From assembly GCA_040386295.1 (NCBI GenBank), contig JAZKFR010000092.1:1-14598 (forward strand): a DNA stretch of 14,598 nucleotides, written 5' to 3'. The notes below the pieces were generated by a model that saw only the letters and a list, made by a program, of their open reading frames with translations, did no database searches and was not told the DNA's origin. A program made the position numbers and the translations under genes. This stretch comes from JAZKFR01 sp040386295. GTDB lineage: Bacteria > Pseudomonadota > Gammaproteobacteria > Burkholderiales > Rhodocyclaceae. This document shows, piece by piece, positions 8,173 to 14,598 of the stretch (its first letter is position 1; each line of letters begins with the position of its first letter).

Positions 8173-9969
8173 TTAAACGTTCAGTTTGTCTAGTTGCTCG
8201 CGAATTTTGCCTGGTTCTTCTAGACGCAGCAGACGGCGAACGAGTGGGGTGAGTTCGTTGATGTCGCTTTGCAGTAGCTTTTGTTTGACTTCGAGAATAT
8301 GCGCCGGGTGCATTGAGAATTGGCGCAAACCCATGCCGAGCAGGAGTCGTGTCAGGTTGGGGTCGCCGGCCAGTTCGCCGCAGATAGAGACGGGGATATT
8401 GACTTTCTCGGCGCTCGACAAAGTGTGTGCGAGCAACATCAAGACAGCCGGGTGTAGTGGATCGTAGAGGTTGGCGACTTGTTCGTCGGTACGGTCGATC
8501 GCTAAGGTGTATTGGATTAGATCGTTGGTGCCGATCGAGAGGAAGTTAAGACGGCGTAGGAATAGTCCTATGGCGAGGGCAGCCGCAGGGATCTCAATCA
8601 TGCCGCCAATCGGCAGGGCTTCGTCGAAAGGCGTGCCCTCAAGGCGCAGGCTTATTTTGGCCTGTTCGACTGCGAGCAGCATTTGATCAATTTCGTGCGC
8701 GTGCGAGAGCATTGGGATCAGTAGCTTGATCTTGCCGTAGTGCGAAGCACGCAGGACAGCCCTGAGCTGAGCGCGAAACATTTTTGGCTCGGCCAGAGAT
8801 AGACGAACCGCGCGCAAACCGAGCGCTGGATTGGTATGCACCCGCTCGCCGAGGAGGGCTTCAGGGTGGAAATCTTTATCGGCGCCGAGATCGAAGGTGC
8901 GAATGGTGACAGGGCGTCCTTGCATCCCGGTGACCACGCTGCGGTAGGCTTCAAATTGCTCGTCTTCACTCGGCATATCGCCTCGGTTGAGGAAGAGAAA
9001 CTCGGTGCGAAACAGACCTACGCCGTCGGCACCGGCTTCTAGCGCTGTGCCAATATCCTTAGGTAGTTCGATGTTGGCGTGCAGGTCTATATGCACGCCG
9101 TCTAGGGTCAGCGAGGGGGCGGTTTTAAGGCGTTTGAGTTTGGAGCGCTCTAGGCCAATCTGGCTTTTTCTGAGTTGATATTCTTCTAAAACCCGTGGAT
9201 CAGGATTGACGATGACGACGCCGCGCGTGCCGTCGACAATGATCATTTCTTTGTCACGAATCAGTTGGCGTGCGTTGTGCAGACCGAGAATGGCCGGAAT
9301 CGCTAAGCTGCGCGCCAAAATTGCTGTGTGTGAGGTGGTACCGCCGACATCGGTGATGAAGCCAGCAAAGTGGTGCTCTTTAAAGGCGATGACATCGGCT
9401 GGCGAGAGATCGTGCGCGACGACGATGAGATTTTCTTCTTTGACGCCTTTCGCCGCTTTTAAGCTGGGGCGCTCAGGCTGGCCGGTCAATTCTTTGATCA
9501 CGCGCTCGACGACTTGGCGCACGTCGTAGCTGCGTTCGCGCAGGTAGGGGTCTTCAATTTTTTCAAATTGATCGACCAAAACATCCATTTGTTGTACCAG
9601 CGCCCATTCGGCGTTGTAGCGTCGTTCGCGGATCAGTTGTTTGGGCACTTCGGCGAGGTCNNNNNNNNNNCGCCAGCCGCTTCGTCGTGGGGCGCCGGCG
9701 GCTTCGGCGAGGTCTGGGTCGGCCAGAATCATCGCGTGTAGGTTGATAAAGGCACCGAATTCGGCGGGTGCGTACTTCATGCCTGCCTGCATCAATTCAA
9801 ACTCGCTATGCACCACGGCGAGCGCTGCTTCAAAGCGCGCCACTTCTTTTTCAACCATGCGTGGCGCGATGACAAAATGGGACACCTCGAGCGTGGCGTG
9901 GGACATTAAATGCGCACAGCCGATGGCAATGCCGTTGGAAGTCGATAAACCGTGCAAAGTAAAACTCAT
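8173..9969 (-). CDS. ptsI: PTS Enzyme I (interrupted by assembly gap)
   Basis: Phosphoenolpyruvate-protein phosphotransferase, which takes phosphate from PEP and passes it to HPr in the cytoplasm. The phospho-histidine motif GGTTSHTAILARSLAIPA is present (His 214 as assembled), with linker motifs, RTEFLFLNR in the PEP-binding barrel, and SICGELAGDP carrying the catalytic Cys. As assembled it has 598 residues including four unknown ones. The extra stretch between DPDLAE and DLAEVPKQL is not seen in the family. Removing the 54 bases at 9661-9714 (gap plus duplicated flank) gives DPDLAEVPKQLIRERR and 580 residues, close to the E. coli length of 575. The gene is therefore probably intact in the organism. 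It is last in the manX-ptsH-ptsI cluster, separated from ptsH by 222 bases that contain no confident gene. Confidence 0.95.
   Translation of the reverse strand: MSFTLHGLSTSNGIAIGCAHLMSHATLEVSHFVIAPRMVEKEVARFEAALAVVHSEFELMQAGMKYAPAEFGAFINLHAMILADPDLAEAAGAPRRSGWXXXXDLAEVPKQLIRERRYNAEWALVQQMDVLVDQFEKIEDPYLRERSYDVRQVVERVIKELTGQPERPSLKAAKGVKEENLIVVAHDLSPADVIAFKEHHFAGFITDVGGTTSHTAILARSLAIPAILGLHNARQLIRDKEMIIVDGTRGVVIVNPDPRVLEEYQLRKSQIGLERSKLKRLKTAPSLTLDGVHIDLHANIELPKDIGTALEAGADGVGLFRTEFLFLNRGDMPSEDEQFEAYRSVVTGMQGRPVTIRTFDLGADKDFHPEALLGERVHTNPALGLRAVRLSLAEPKMFRAQLRAVLRASHYGKIKLLIPMLSHAHEIDQMLLAVEQAKISLRLEGTPFDEALPIGGMIEIPAAALAIGLFLRRLNFLSIGTNDLIQYTLAIDRTDEQVANLYDPLHPAVLMLLAHTLSSAEKVNIPVSICGELAGDPNLTRLLLGMGLRQFSMHPAHILEVKQKLLQSDINELTPLVRRLLRLEEPGKIREQLDKLNV
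9648..9714. repeat. 13-bp duplication flanking the gap
   Basis: CTTCGGCGAGGTC occurs at 9648-9660 and again at 9702-9714, with the N run and 31 GC-rich bases in between. Both copies encode DLAE in ptsI. The second copy continues directly into normal ptsI sequence, as the first should. Confidence 0.95.
9661..9670. other. Assembly gap of ten N
   Basis: Ten ambiguous bases mark a scaffold join of unknown true length. Gap plus the bases up to the second repeat copy total 54, a multiple of three, so the ptsI frame stays open. Confidence 0.99.
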
Positions 9970-10128
9970 GGTGGCTCGCTTTGTTGAGTTAGGTTGCTAG
10001 CAGCCTGTCGGGTAGAGCGCGCATAGATTTGCTTACGTACTCTGCGTGACACATTCTGTTATGCCTCATTTTTGACTCAACATTAGAGCAAAAAAGCGAC
10101 TTAGTTAGTCTGCCCAGGCGATGCGTCG

Positions 10129-10152
10129 GAGCTCGACGAGGAGCTTGACGAG
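10129..10152. repeat. 12-bp imperfect tandem repeat between ptsH and ptsI
   Basis: GAGCTCGACGAG (10129-10140) is followed by GAGCTTGACGAG (10141-10152), with one mismatch. Part of it can pair with CAAGCTCGTC (10197-10206) at the end of ptsH. The remainder of the 222-base gap (9970-10191) shows no gene and only a weak 4-bp stem before a T6 run on the minus strand (10091-10110). Confidence 0.7.
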
Positions 10153-10191
10153 TTCGTGCTGAGCTATTTCTATTTTCTGCTGCGCTTTGTT

Positions 10192-10461
10192 TTATTCAAG
10201 CTCGTCGAATTTGTTTTGAATCAAAGCCAGCAAGGCTTGCAGTGCCTCTTCTTCGTCTTCGCCCTCTGTTTCAACGAGCATGACGGCGCCTTTGCCCGCA
10301 GCGAGCATCATCACGCCCATGATGCTTTTGGCGTTGATACGTCGGCCTGCTTTTTCGAGCCAAATTTCACTTTTGAATTGGGCTGCCAATTGCGTGAGTT
10401 TGGCCGAAGCACGTGCGTGCAGCCCTAGTTTATTGACGATTTCTGTTTCAGCACTTGCCAT
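10192..10461 (-). CDS. ptsH: PTS phosphocarrier protein HPr
   Basis: A small cytoplasmic phosphocarrier between Enzyme I and EIIA proteins. The 89 residues match the usual length. The phosphorylated His is residue 15 in KLGLHARASAKL. Ser 46 is in NAKSIMGVMMLAAGKG, the site used by HPr kinase/phosphorylase in organisms that have it, so regulation through Ser 46 is possible. AGGAG (10468-10472 on the minus strand) lies six bases before the ATG. Only 13 bases separate it from the EIIA stop, so the two are co-transcribed. Confidence 0.97.
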   Translation of the reverse strand: MASAETEIVNKLGLHARASAKLTQLAAQFKSEIWLEKAGRRINAKSIMGVMMLAAGKGAVMLVETEGEDEEEALQALLALIQNKFDELE

Positions 10462-10474
10462 AAAACGCTCCTGG

Positions 10475-10864
10475 TTAAGAGGTTTGCAAATTCACCGTGC
10501 CATCGCGACCGCCGCTGATGGCTTTTTGTAGCATTGTTTCTAGGTTTTTCTCACGATAAGTCAAGGCGCGCAAGAGCATTGGCAAATTGAGTCCGGCAAT
10601 TCCTTCGACACGTCCAGGTACCAGCAGTTTGAGCGCCAAGTTGGACGGACTGGCGCCGAAGATATCGGTCATCACCAGCACACCTTCGTTACCTTCAACC
10701 TTTTGTAGCAGCAGCTGCGCCAGCGGCAGCAAATCAAGCGGGTCGTCTTGCGCAGAAACGCCTAATTGGGCGATTAAAGGTGGGCGTTTGTTGAGAATGT
10801 GGCAAGCATTCTGAATCAGGCTTTCACCAAAAGTGCCGTGCGTAATGAGGAGGATGCCGATCAT
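10475..10864 (-). CDS. PTS EIIA component, mannose family
   Basis: A cytoplasmic EIIA domain that accepts phosphate from HPr. The N-terminus MIGILLITHGTFGESLI is typical of mannose-type EIIA proteins, and His 9 is the expected phosphorylation site. GVLVMTDIFGASPSNLA is the second conserved block. From the ATG at 10864 the product is 129 residues. A GTG at 10879 would add five residues, but the family normally begins at this Met. It stands alone without EIIB, EIIC or EIID genes, as in many betaproteobacteria where the system is thought to be regulatory. It leads the PTS cluster. Promoter elements could not be assigned with confidence. Confidence 0.92.
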   Translation of the reverse strand: MIGILLITHGTFGESLIQNACHILNKRPPLIAQLGVSAQDDPLDLLPLAQLLLQKVEGNEGVLVMTDIFGASPSNLALKLLVPGRVEGIAGLNLPMLLRALTYREKNLETMLQKAISGGRDGTVNLQTS

Positions 10865-10900
10865 GGGTTGGTCTATCACTCTATAGTTTTCAGTTTGCTC

Positions 10901-10999
10901 TTAGCCTGGAATCAGGCGTCGATCAGAGGCGTCGATCAGATTTTTACGCATTATGGAGTATTCGGGAACGGTCGATTTCCTTTCTATTGCTATTTTCAT
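10901..10999 (-). other. Candidate small upstream ORF (32 codons)
   Basis: An ATG at 10999, with GAAG eight to five bases before it, opens 32 codons ending in TAA at 10901-10903, 36 bases before the EIIA start. The product begins MKIAIERKST and ends RRLIPG. The 13-bp tandem repeat lies inside it. It could be a leader peptide for the PTS genes, but an ORF this short can easily be chance. Confidence 0.2.
10914..10939. repeat. 13-bp perfect tandem duplication upstream of the PTS genes
   Basis: AGGCGTCGATCAG is repeated exactly (10914-10926 and 10927-10939), 50 to 75 bases before the EIIA start. It may be a regulator site in two copies or a replication slip. Confidence 0.9.
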
Positions 11000-11092
11000 T
11001 TTTCTTCACATTTTTTTCGTTGTTCGATTGCTTCTCCGACGGAATAATCAAAGTAGCGCGATCACTTCAATTCGCGCTAAGGCCGACGCCGG

Positions 11093-11164
11093 GTCGAATG
11101 GTCGAATCGTTGAATGGTTGAATGGTTGAATGGTTGAATGGTTGAATGGTCGATTCGTTGAAAT
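11093..11164. repeat. Octamer repeat array (GTTGAATG), nine units
   Basis: Nine consecutive 8-base units. The central five (11109-11148) are perfect GTTGAATG. The two before (GTCGAATG, GTCGAATC) and two after (GTCGATTC, GTTGAAAT) are degenerate. CGAATCG at 11103 and CGATTCG at 11151 form an inverted pair around the perfect core. The array ends 70 bases before the start of the first zinc-cluster gene. Confidence 0.95.
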
Positions 11165-11220
11165 TTTTCTTTGTCCTGCTTCTATAACCGCACTGGGTGA
11201 TGTCGCCCGCTGGCATGACC

Positions 11221-11226
11221 TATAAT
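11221..11226 (+). promoter_or_regulatory. Possible -10 element
   Basis: A perfect TATAAT lies nine bases before the GTG at 11235. The hexamer at -35 spacing (TGATGT) is a poor match. Transcription would begin near 11233, almost at the start codon, implying a nearly leaderless message if the element is real. Confidence 0.35.
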
Positions 11227-11234
11227 CGGCGCCC

Positions 11235-11615
11235 GTGAAATTTTTTTCTTCCTCTCCGTTACGTTGCTCTGGCCTAGCCACTTTGCCTTGGCTTGTGCTG
11301 CTGGCTGTCTTGCTGTTGTGCGTGCAGCAGCGGGAGTTCGCCCATGCACTGACACATTTCGTCTGTTCTGCACCTGACGCGCCTGCGAGCGCTCCCTGCC
11401 CTGCGCCGAAGCAGACGCTGCCTGGCGAAGCGTTTTGTGATCAATGTTTGGCCTTGAGTGTGTTCGGCGCTGCGCTGCCTAGTTTTTTGGCGCTTCACCT
11501 TGCCTTAGGGTTGATCAGCGTGTTGTATCGATCAAGCTTACGGCGCTCATTTTTCGCCCCGCTGCTGCTTTGTTTCCACAGTCGCGCGCCCCCTGAAAAC
11601 CCCTCGTTGTTCTGA
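11235..11615 (+). CDS. Small DUF2946-like membrane protein
   Basis: A 126-residue product starting at GTG, the only conventional start before the hydrophobic segment; no in-frame ATG exists. It has one hydrophobic segment at about residues 16-30 (signal anchor or signal peptide), a proline- and alanine-rich stretch with Cys 44 and Cys 55, then a FCDQCLAL motif with Cys 68 and Cys 71, a second hydrophobic segment (about 74-96) and a basic tail. This arrangement resembles DUF2946 proteins, which have a late Cys-x-x-Cys and are often found near metal-uptake genes. The role is unknown; periplasmic or membrane metal handling is an inference. It lies 131 bases before the barrel gene; that gap shows no terminator, only two copies of TTGATCA (near 11648 and 11708). 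Confidence 0.65.
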   Translation: MKFFSSSPLRCSGLATLPWLVLLAVLLLCVQQREFAHALTHFVCSAPDAPASAPCPAPKQTLPGEAFCDQCLALSVFGAALPSFLALHLALGLISVLYRSSLRRSFFAPLLLCFHSRAPPENPSLF

Positions 11616-11746
11616 TTTTCAATCACTGAGTCGAGCGTGCCTTGCCTTGATCACGGGGTCATCCTCGGCGCGTACTCGACAGTTCAAAAGTTCGACTATT
11701 TGATCGCTTGATCATCCTGTCGTTCTCTTACTCGATGAGGGGTTTT

Positions 11747-13195
11747 ATGGTGAAAATTTTTTTTTGGGTGGCCGTTCTGGCTGCCTCAGCGGTGTTGCCT
11801 GCGTCTGTTTCAGCGGCAGAAGAACAGACGCTAGCGCGTATGCGTGCCGAGTTGGAGCAGCTTAAAAATCTGTATGAGGCACGTTTGGTGGCGCTTGAGC
11901 GGCGCTTGCAGGTAGCGGAACAGCGAACTGCGTTGCCTGCTGCGTCTGAGGTATCTAATGCCCCTGAGCGGCTCATGTTGTCGTCTACGGCAACGCCGCT
12001 TAGCGCCTTTGTTCCCAACGCAAACCCAGGCGCAAACCAAGCTGCGAGCAGTCAGAAATTCAACCCTGATCTGTCGCTGATTTTGGGCGGCAGCTACGCG
12101 CGTTTGTCGCAAGATCCACGGCAGTACCGGATACAAGGCTTTTTCCCAGCCGGGGGTGAAGTCGGGCCTGGTCAGCGTAGTTTTAGTTTGGGCGAGTCGG
12201 AGCTGTCTTTGGCGGCCAACGTTGACCCCACTTTTTCAGGGAAGTTGACCTTCTCCTTGTCAGCCGACAATCAGGCCAGCGTTGAGGAGGCTTTTGTCCA
12301 GACGCAGGCTTTAGCCAACCAAGGCGTGGGCGCAGGGCTGAAGCTGCAAGCCGGACGTTTTCTTTCGTCGTTGGGCTATCTCAATAATCAGCACGCCCAT
12401 GTTTGGGATTTTGTCGATGTGCCTTTGGTTTATCAGGCGATGTTCGGGGGGCAGTATCGCCCGGATGGCGTACAGCTGACTTGGTTGGTGCCGACCGATC
12501 GTTTCTTTGAATTAGGTTTTGAGTTGAGCAATGGCAGCGGCTTTCCCGGCACTGAACGGAATCAGAATGGTGCCGGTGCGACGACTGCTTTCGCGCATAT
12601 TGGTGACGATCTTGGCGAAAACGCTAGCTGGCGCGTCGGTTTGTCGCACCTGCAAACGCGTGCCGAAGACCGTGTCTACAGCGATACAGTGGATCAAGTG
12701 CGCAATGCCTTCAGCGGTAAATCGACCACCTGGGTGCTTGATGGCGTTTATAAATGGGCACCGTATGGCAATGGCACTTACCGTAATTTCAAGCTGCAAG
12801 CCGAGTATTTTCAGCGTCGTGAAGAGGGCACGCTGACGTACGACCCAGACGGGGTGGCGTCAGCGCTGGCCATGACGCATGCGCCATCGGGTGGCTATGT
12901 GCAAGGGGTTTATCAGTTCCAGCCGCAATGGCGCGTCGGTTTGCGTTACGACCGTCTCAACGCGCCTGGTGCGCAAATCAATTTTGCCGAGCGTGATTTG
13001 AGTGTGGCGAATTTCCCCTTGCTGTCAGCTTATCGGCCTGAACGTTCCAGCCTGATGTTTGACTATTCGCCGTCTGAAATGAGTCGTTTGCGCATTCAAT
13101 TTGCTGATGATCGAGCCAGCCCTGGTGTTCGCGATAAACAATTATTTTTGCAATACATCATGAGCATGGGTGCGCATGGCGCCCATGCTTTTTAG
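11747..13195 (+). CDS. Porin-like outer-membrane beta-barrel of zinc-uptake locus
   Basis: A 482-residue exported protein. A signal peptide is clear at residues 1-23 (charged start, hydrophobic core, VSA-AEE cleavage region), followed by a short coiled coil (about 26-60, ELEQLKNLYEARLVALERRL), a low-complexity linker and a barrel with alternating strands to a terminal Phe. The block RFLSSLGYLNNQHAHVWDFV, followed by DVPLVYQAMFGG, resembles outer-membrane proteins encoded beside zinc ABC transporters in other betaproteobacteria. Those relatives often have His-rich loops; this one has few histidines apart from GAHGAHAF at the end. The ATG at 11747 is chosen because GAGG lies just before it and the signal peptide begins there; an upstream TTG at 11708 is unlikely. 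The ligand is inferred from context and could be zinc or a zinc complex. Confidence 0.85.
   Translation: MVKIFFWVAVLAASAVLPASVSAAEEQTLARMRAELEQLKNLYEARLVALERRLQVAEQRTALPAASEVSNAPERLMLSSTATPLSAFVPNANPGANQAASSQKFNPDLSLILGGSYARLSQDPRQYRIQGFFPAGGEVGPGQRSFSLGESELSLAANVDPTFSGKLTFSLSADNQASVEEAFVQTQALANQGVGAGLKLQAGRFLSSLGYLNNQHAHVWDFVDVPLVYQAMFGGQYRPDGVQLTWLVPTDRFFELGFELSNGSGFPGTERNQNGAGATTAFAHIGDDLGENASWRVGLSHLQTRAEDRVYSDTVDQVRNAFSGKSTTWVLDGVYKWAPYGNGTYRNFKLQAEYFQRREEGTLTYDPDGVASALAMTHAPSGGYVQGVYQFQPQWRVGLRYDRLNAPGAQINFAERDLSVANFPLLSAYRPERSSLMFDYSPSEMSRLRIQFADDRASPGVRDKQLFLQYIMSMGAHGAHAF
13164..13193 (+). terminator. Terminator-like hairpin across the end of the barrel gene
   Basis: GCATGGG (13164-13170) pairs with CCCATGC (13182-13188); three further pairs inside, including one T-G, leave a 5-base loop. 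Five T residues follow at once (13189-13193), running into the stop codon. It encodes the last residues of the barrel and ends right where the znuA ribosome-binding site begins, so it may act as a partial terminator or 3' stabiliser. Confidence 0.5.
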
Positions 13196-13199
13196 GAGG
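13194..13199 (+). promoter_or_regulatory. Strong ribosome-binding site of znuA
   Basis: A perfect AGGAGG five bases before the ATG at 13205. It shares two bases with the TAG stop of the barrel gene. Confidence 0.9.
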
Positions 13200-13204
13200 G
13201 TTTT

Positions 13205-14137
13205 ATGCGTTATTTAATCGATCCTGAACGCTCTGTACGCAAGCTGCTGAGCCTGCTGTGCCTGTTTTTTGCCCTGTTTGTTACGCCCGCACAAGCTGCG
13301 CTCAAGGTGCTGAGCTGCGAGCCTGAGTGGGCTTCTTTGCTGAACGAACTGGCGGGTCAGCAAGTGAGTGTGACGAGCGCGACGACAGCTTGGCAAGACC
13401 CGCATCACATCGAAGCGAGACCGAGTTTGATTGCACGGGCACGAAGCGCTGATTTGCTCGTGTGTACCGGGCTAGAGCTAGAGGTGGGTTGGTTGCCCAT
13501 TCTGTTGCAGCAATCGGCAAACGCTAAAATTGCTCGTGGTTCAAGCGGCAATTTTATTGCGGGTGACTTGGTGCCGCACTTGGACGTGCCGACGCGGGTC
13601 GATCGTAGCGAGGGCGATGTACACGCCTCGGGCAACCCGCATATTCAGCAAGATCCACGCAATATCGCGCTGATTGCTGCCGCCTTGAGCGAGCGCCTGA
13701 GCATCTTAGACCCGAAAAACAAGGCGTATTACCAGGCGCGTTACCAGGATTTCTCGGCACGCTGGAGCAGCGCAATGCAGCGTTGGGCGGCGCAAGCCAA
13801 GCCCTTACAAGGAGTGGCCGTGGTTGAGCACCATCAAAACATGGAATATCTTTTGGCCTGGTTAGGCATGCGCCGAGTCGGGGTTTTGGAAGCAAAGCCG
13901 GGGATTGAGCCGACGGCTGCGCACCTTAACCAGTTGCGTGCTCAATTGCAAAACACGCCTGCCAAAATGATTTTGCGCGCCGCCTATCAAGACGACCGAG
14001 CCTCGTTGTGGTTGTCCGAGCGCGCGCATATTCCGGCGGTGCGTCTGCCGTTTACCGTCGGCGGCAGTCCTCAGGCGCAGGATCTATTTGGGCTTTTTGA
14101 CGACACGCTGCAAGCTTTGTTGGCGGCGGCGAAATGA
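13205..14137 (+). CDS. znuA: Zinc/manganese-type ABC transporter binding protein (ZnuA-like)
   Basis: A periplasmic cluster A-I metal-binding protein that hands a metal ion to its ABC permease. The signal peptide ends at about residue 31 (FVTPAQA). Likely metal ligands are His 67 in QDPHHIEARPS, His 146 in GNPHIQQDPRN, His 210 in VEHHQNMEYL and Asp 263 or 264 in AYQDDRAS. There is no long His-rich loop of the E. coli ZnuA kind, so metal choice (zinc against manganese) is not certain; context favours zinc. At 310 residues the length is normal. AGGAGG sits five bases before the start. Its stop overlaps the permease start (ATGA). Confidence 0.92.
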   Translation: MRYLIDPERSVRKLLSLLCLFFALFVTPAQAALKVLSCEPEWASLLNELAGQQVSVTSATTAWQDPHHIEARPSLIARARSADLLVCTGLELEVGWLPILLQQSANAKIARGSSGNFIAGDLVPHLDVPTRVDRSEGDVHASGNPHIQQDPRNIALIAAALSERLSILDPKNKAYYQARYQDFSARWSSAMQRWAAQAKPLQGVAVVEHHQNMEYLLAWLGMRRVGVLEAKPGIEPTAAHLNQLRAQLQNTPAKMILRAAYQDDRASLWLSERAHIPAVRLPFTVGGSPQAQDLFGLFDDTLQALLAAAK

Positions 14138-14598
14138 ATACTGAAGCCCTCGATCTGAGTATCATTGCGCCGGCCTTGGTGGCTGGGCTTTTGGTTTTGG
14201 CGACGCATGTTCCCTTGGGCGCCCAGGTATTGCGCCGAGGTATCGTTTTTATCGATTTAGCGATTGCGCAGATTGCCGCGCTGGGGGGGATCATCGCCGC
14301 GCTGCTAGAGCTTGAAACGCAGCCGCTATGGGCAACGAGCTGGCTGGCGCACTATGTGCAGCCGATGCAATTGGCGGCTGCGTTGGCGGCGCTGCTCGGT
14401 GCGCTATTGCTGACGTGGACCGAAAAGCGTTGGCCTGAGGTACAAGAAGCACAAATTGGCGTGATTTTTGTGCTCGCCGCCAGCGCTGGTTTGCTGCTGC
14501 TGGCGCACCATCCGCACGGTGGTGAGCATTTGCGTGATCTGCTCGCTGGACAAATTTTGTGGGTGACTTACCCGCAGTTGCTGGTTCCTGCTCTGATT
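14134..14598 (+). CDS. znuB: Zinc-type ABC transporter permease (3'-truncated)
   Basis: A membrane permease of the ABC-3 metal family, with 155 codons visible before the right edge. Family features are VPLGAQVLRRGIVFIDLAIA in the first cytoplasmic region, QIAALGG, and HPHGGEHLRDLLAGQILWV. At least four hydrophobic segments are visible. It overlaps znuA by four bases (ATGA), so translation is coupled. No ATP-binding subunit gene precedes it; one is expected downstream or elsewhere. The start is fixed by the overlap and by alignment of the first helix. Confidence 0.93.
   Translation, partial: MNTEALDLSIIAPALVAGLLVLATHVPLGAQVLRRGIVFIDLAIAQIAALGGIIAALLELETQPLWATSWLAHYVQPMQLAAALAALLGALLLTWTEKRWPEVQEAQIGVIFVLAASAGLLLLAHHPHGGEHLRDLLAGQILWVTYPQLLVPALI

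Larger units (their letters stand above)
10865..11234. other. Intergenic region between divergent PTS and zinc operons
   Basis: 370 bases hold the promoters of two divergent transcription units but no confident gene. Contents: a 13-bp tandem duplication, a possible 32-codon minus-strand ORF, a pyrimidine-rich stretch on the + strand (10977-11035), an array of 8-bp repeats (11093-11164) and a TATAAT hexamer at 11221. I looked for a Zur-like palindrome before the zinc genes and saw no convincing one. Confidence 0.8.

Noticed and set aside
10105..10191. Frame stays open for 28 codons after the HPr stop
   Set aside because: HPr already has its full 89 residues, and an open run of this length is common by chance; no start codon or ribosome-binding site supports a separate gene.
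11175..11234. Zur operator before the zinc genes
   Set aside because: TATAAC and TATAAT occur but do not form the expected palindrome.
11048..11281. Minus-strand ORF of 77 codons across the octamer array
   Set aside because: Its repeat-derived NHSTIQPF pattern and overlap with the promoter and start of the zinc-cluster gene mark it as a by-product of the array.
13069..13078. GCCGTCTGAA, identical to the Neisseria DNA uptake 10-mer, and a 9-base partial match on the other strand near 7474
   Set aside because: One exact copy inside a coding region, with no paired or repeated copies in 14.6 kb, is far below the density seen in genomes that use it.

Overview
The window looks like a draft-assembly piece of a betaproteobacterial chromosome. 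The clues are an AcnB-type aconitase, a tightly packed metX-metW pair followed by ampG, a short PTS cluster (mannose-type EIIA, 89-residue HPr, Enzyme I) with no sugar permease, and a zinc-uptake locus with a dedicated outer-membrane barrel. The finer taxon is not decided. Most genes sampled are fairly GC-rich; two orphan genes are clearly AT-richer.

Layout, left to right. (1) 2-2497 (+): acnB, missing its first ~34 codons off the left edge, closed by a strong intrinsic terminator at 2583-2616. (2) 2789-3397 (+): an unrecognised AT-rich, cysteine-rich protein with a glycine-rich hydrophobic hairpin. (3) 3518-7409 (-): an overlapping cluster read metX, metW, ampG, SMUG1-type uracil-DNA glycosylase. 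The first two serve methionine synthesis, AmpG imports cell-wall muropeptides, and the last repairs DNA. (4) 7476-8084 (-): an AT-richer orphan with a Cys-His-Asp arrangement like papain/transglutaminase-fold enzymes. (5) 8173-10864 (-): PTS relay read manX-type EIIA, ptsH, ptsI. The ptsI gene carries a 10-N gap and a 13-bp duplicated flank that looks like a failed contig join. (6) 10865-11234: 370 bases without a confident gene, holding a 13-bp tandem duplication, a possible 32-codon upstream ORF and an array of 8-bp repeats. (7) 11235-14598 (+): zinc-uptake cluster: a small DUF2946-like membrane protein, a porin-like barrel, a ZnuA-type binding protein and the start of a ZnuB-type permease running off the right edge.

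How the genes work together. In the zinc cluster the barrel would pass metal across the outer membrane, the ZnuA-like protein capture it in the periplasm and the ZnuB-like permease bring it inside; no ATPase gene is visible, so it probably lies downstream. A hairpin plus T-run sits across the end of the barrel gene just before the znuA ribosome-binding site, so the two may be expressed at different levels. The PTS cluster has phosphocarriers but no permease, so it is more likely regulatory than for sugar uptake.

No tRNA, rRNA, CRISPR array or insertion sequence was seen. Nothing here proves a new biological system. The least explained items are the two AT-rich orphan genes, the octamer array and the hairpin inside the zinc operon.
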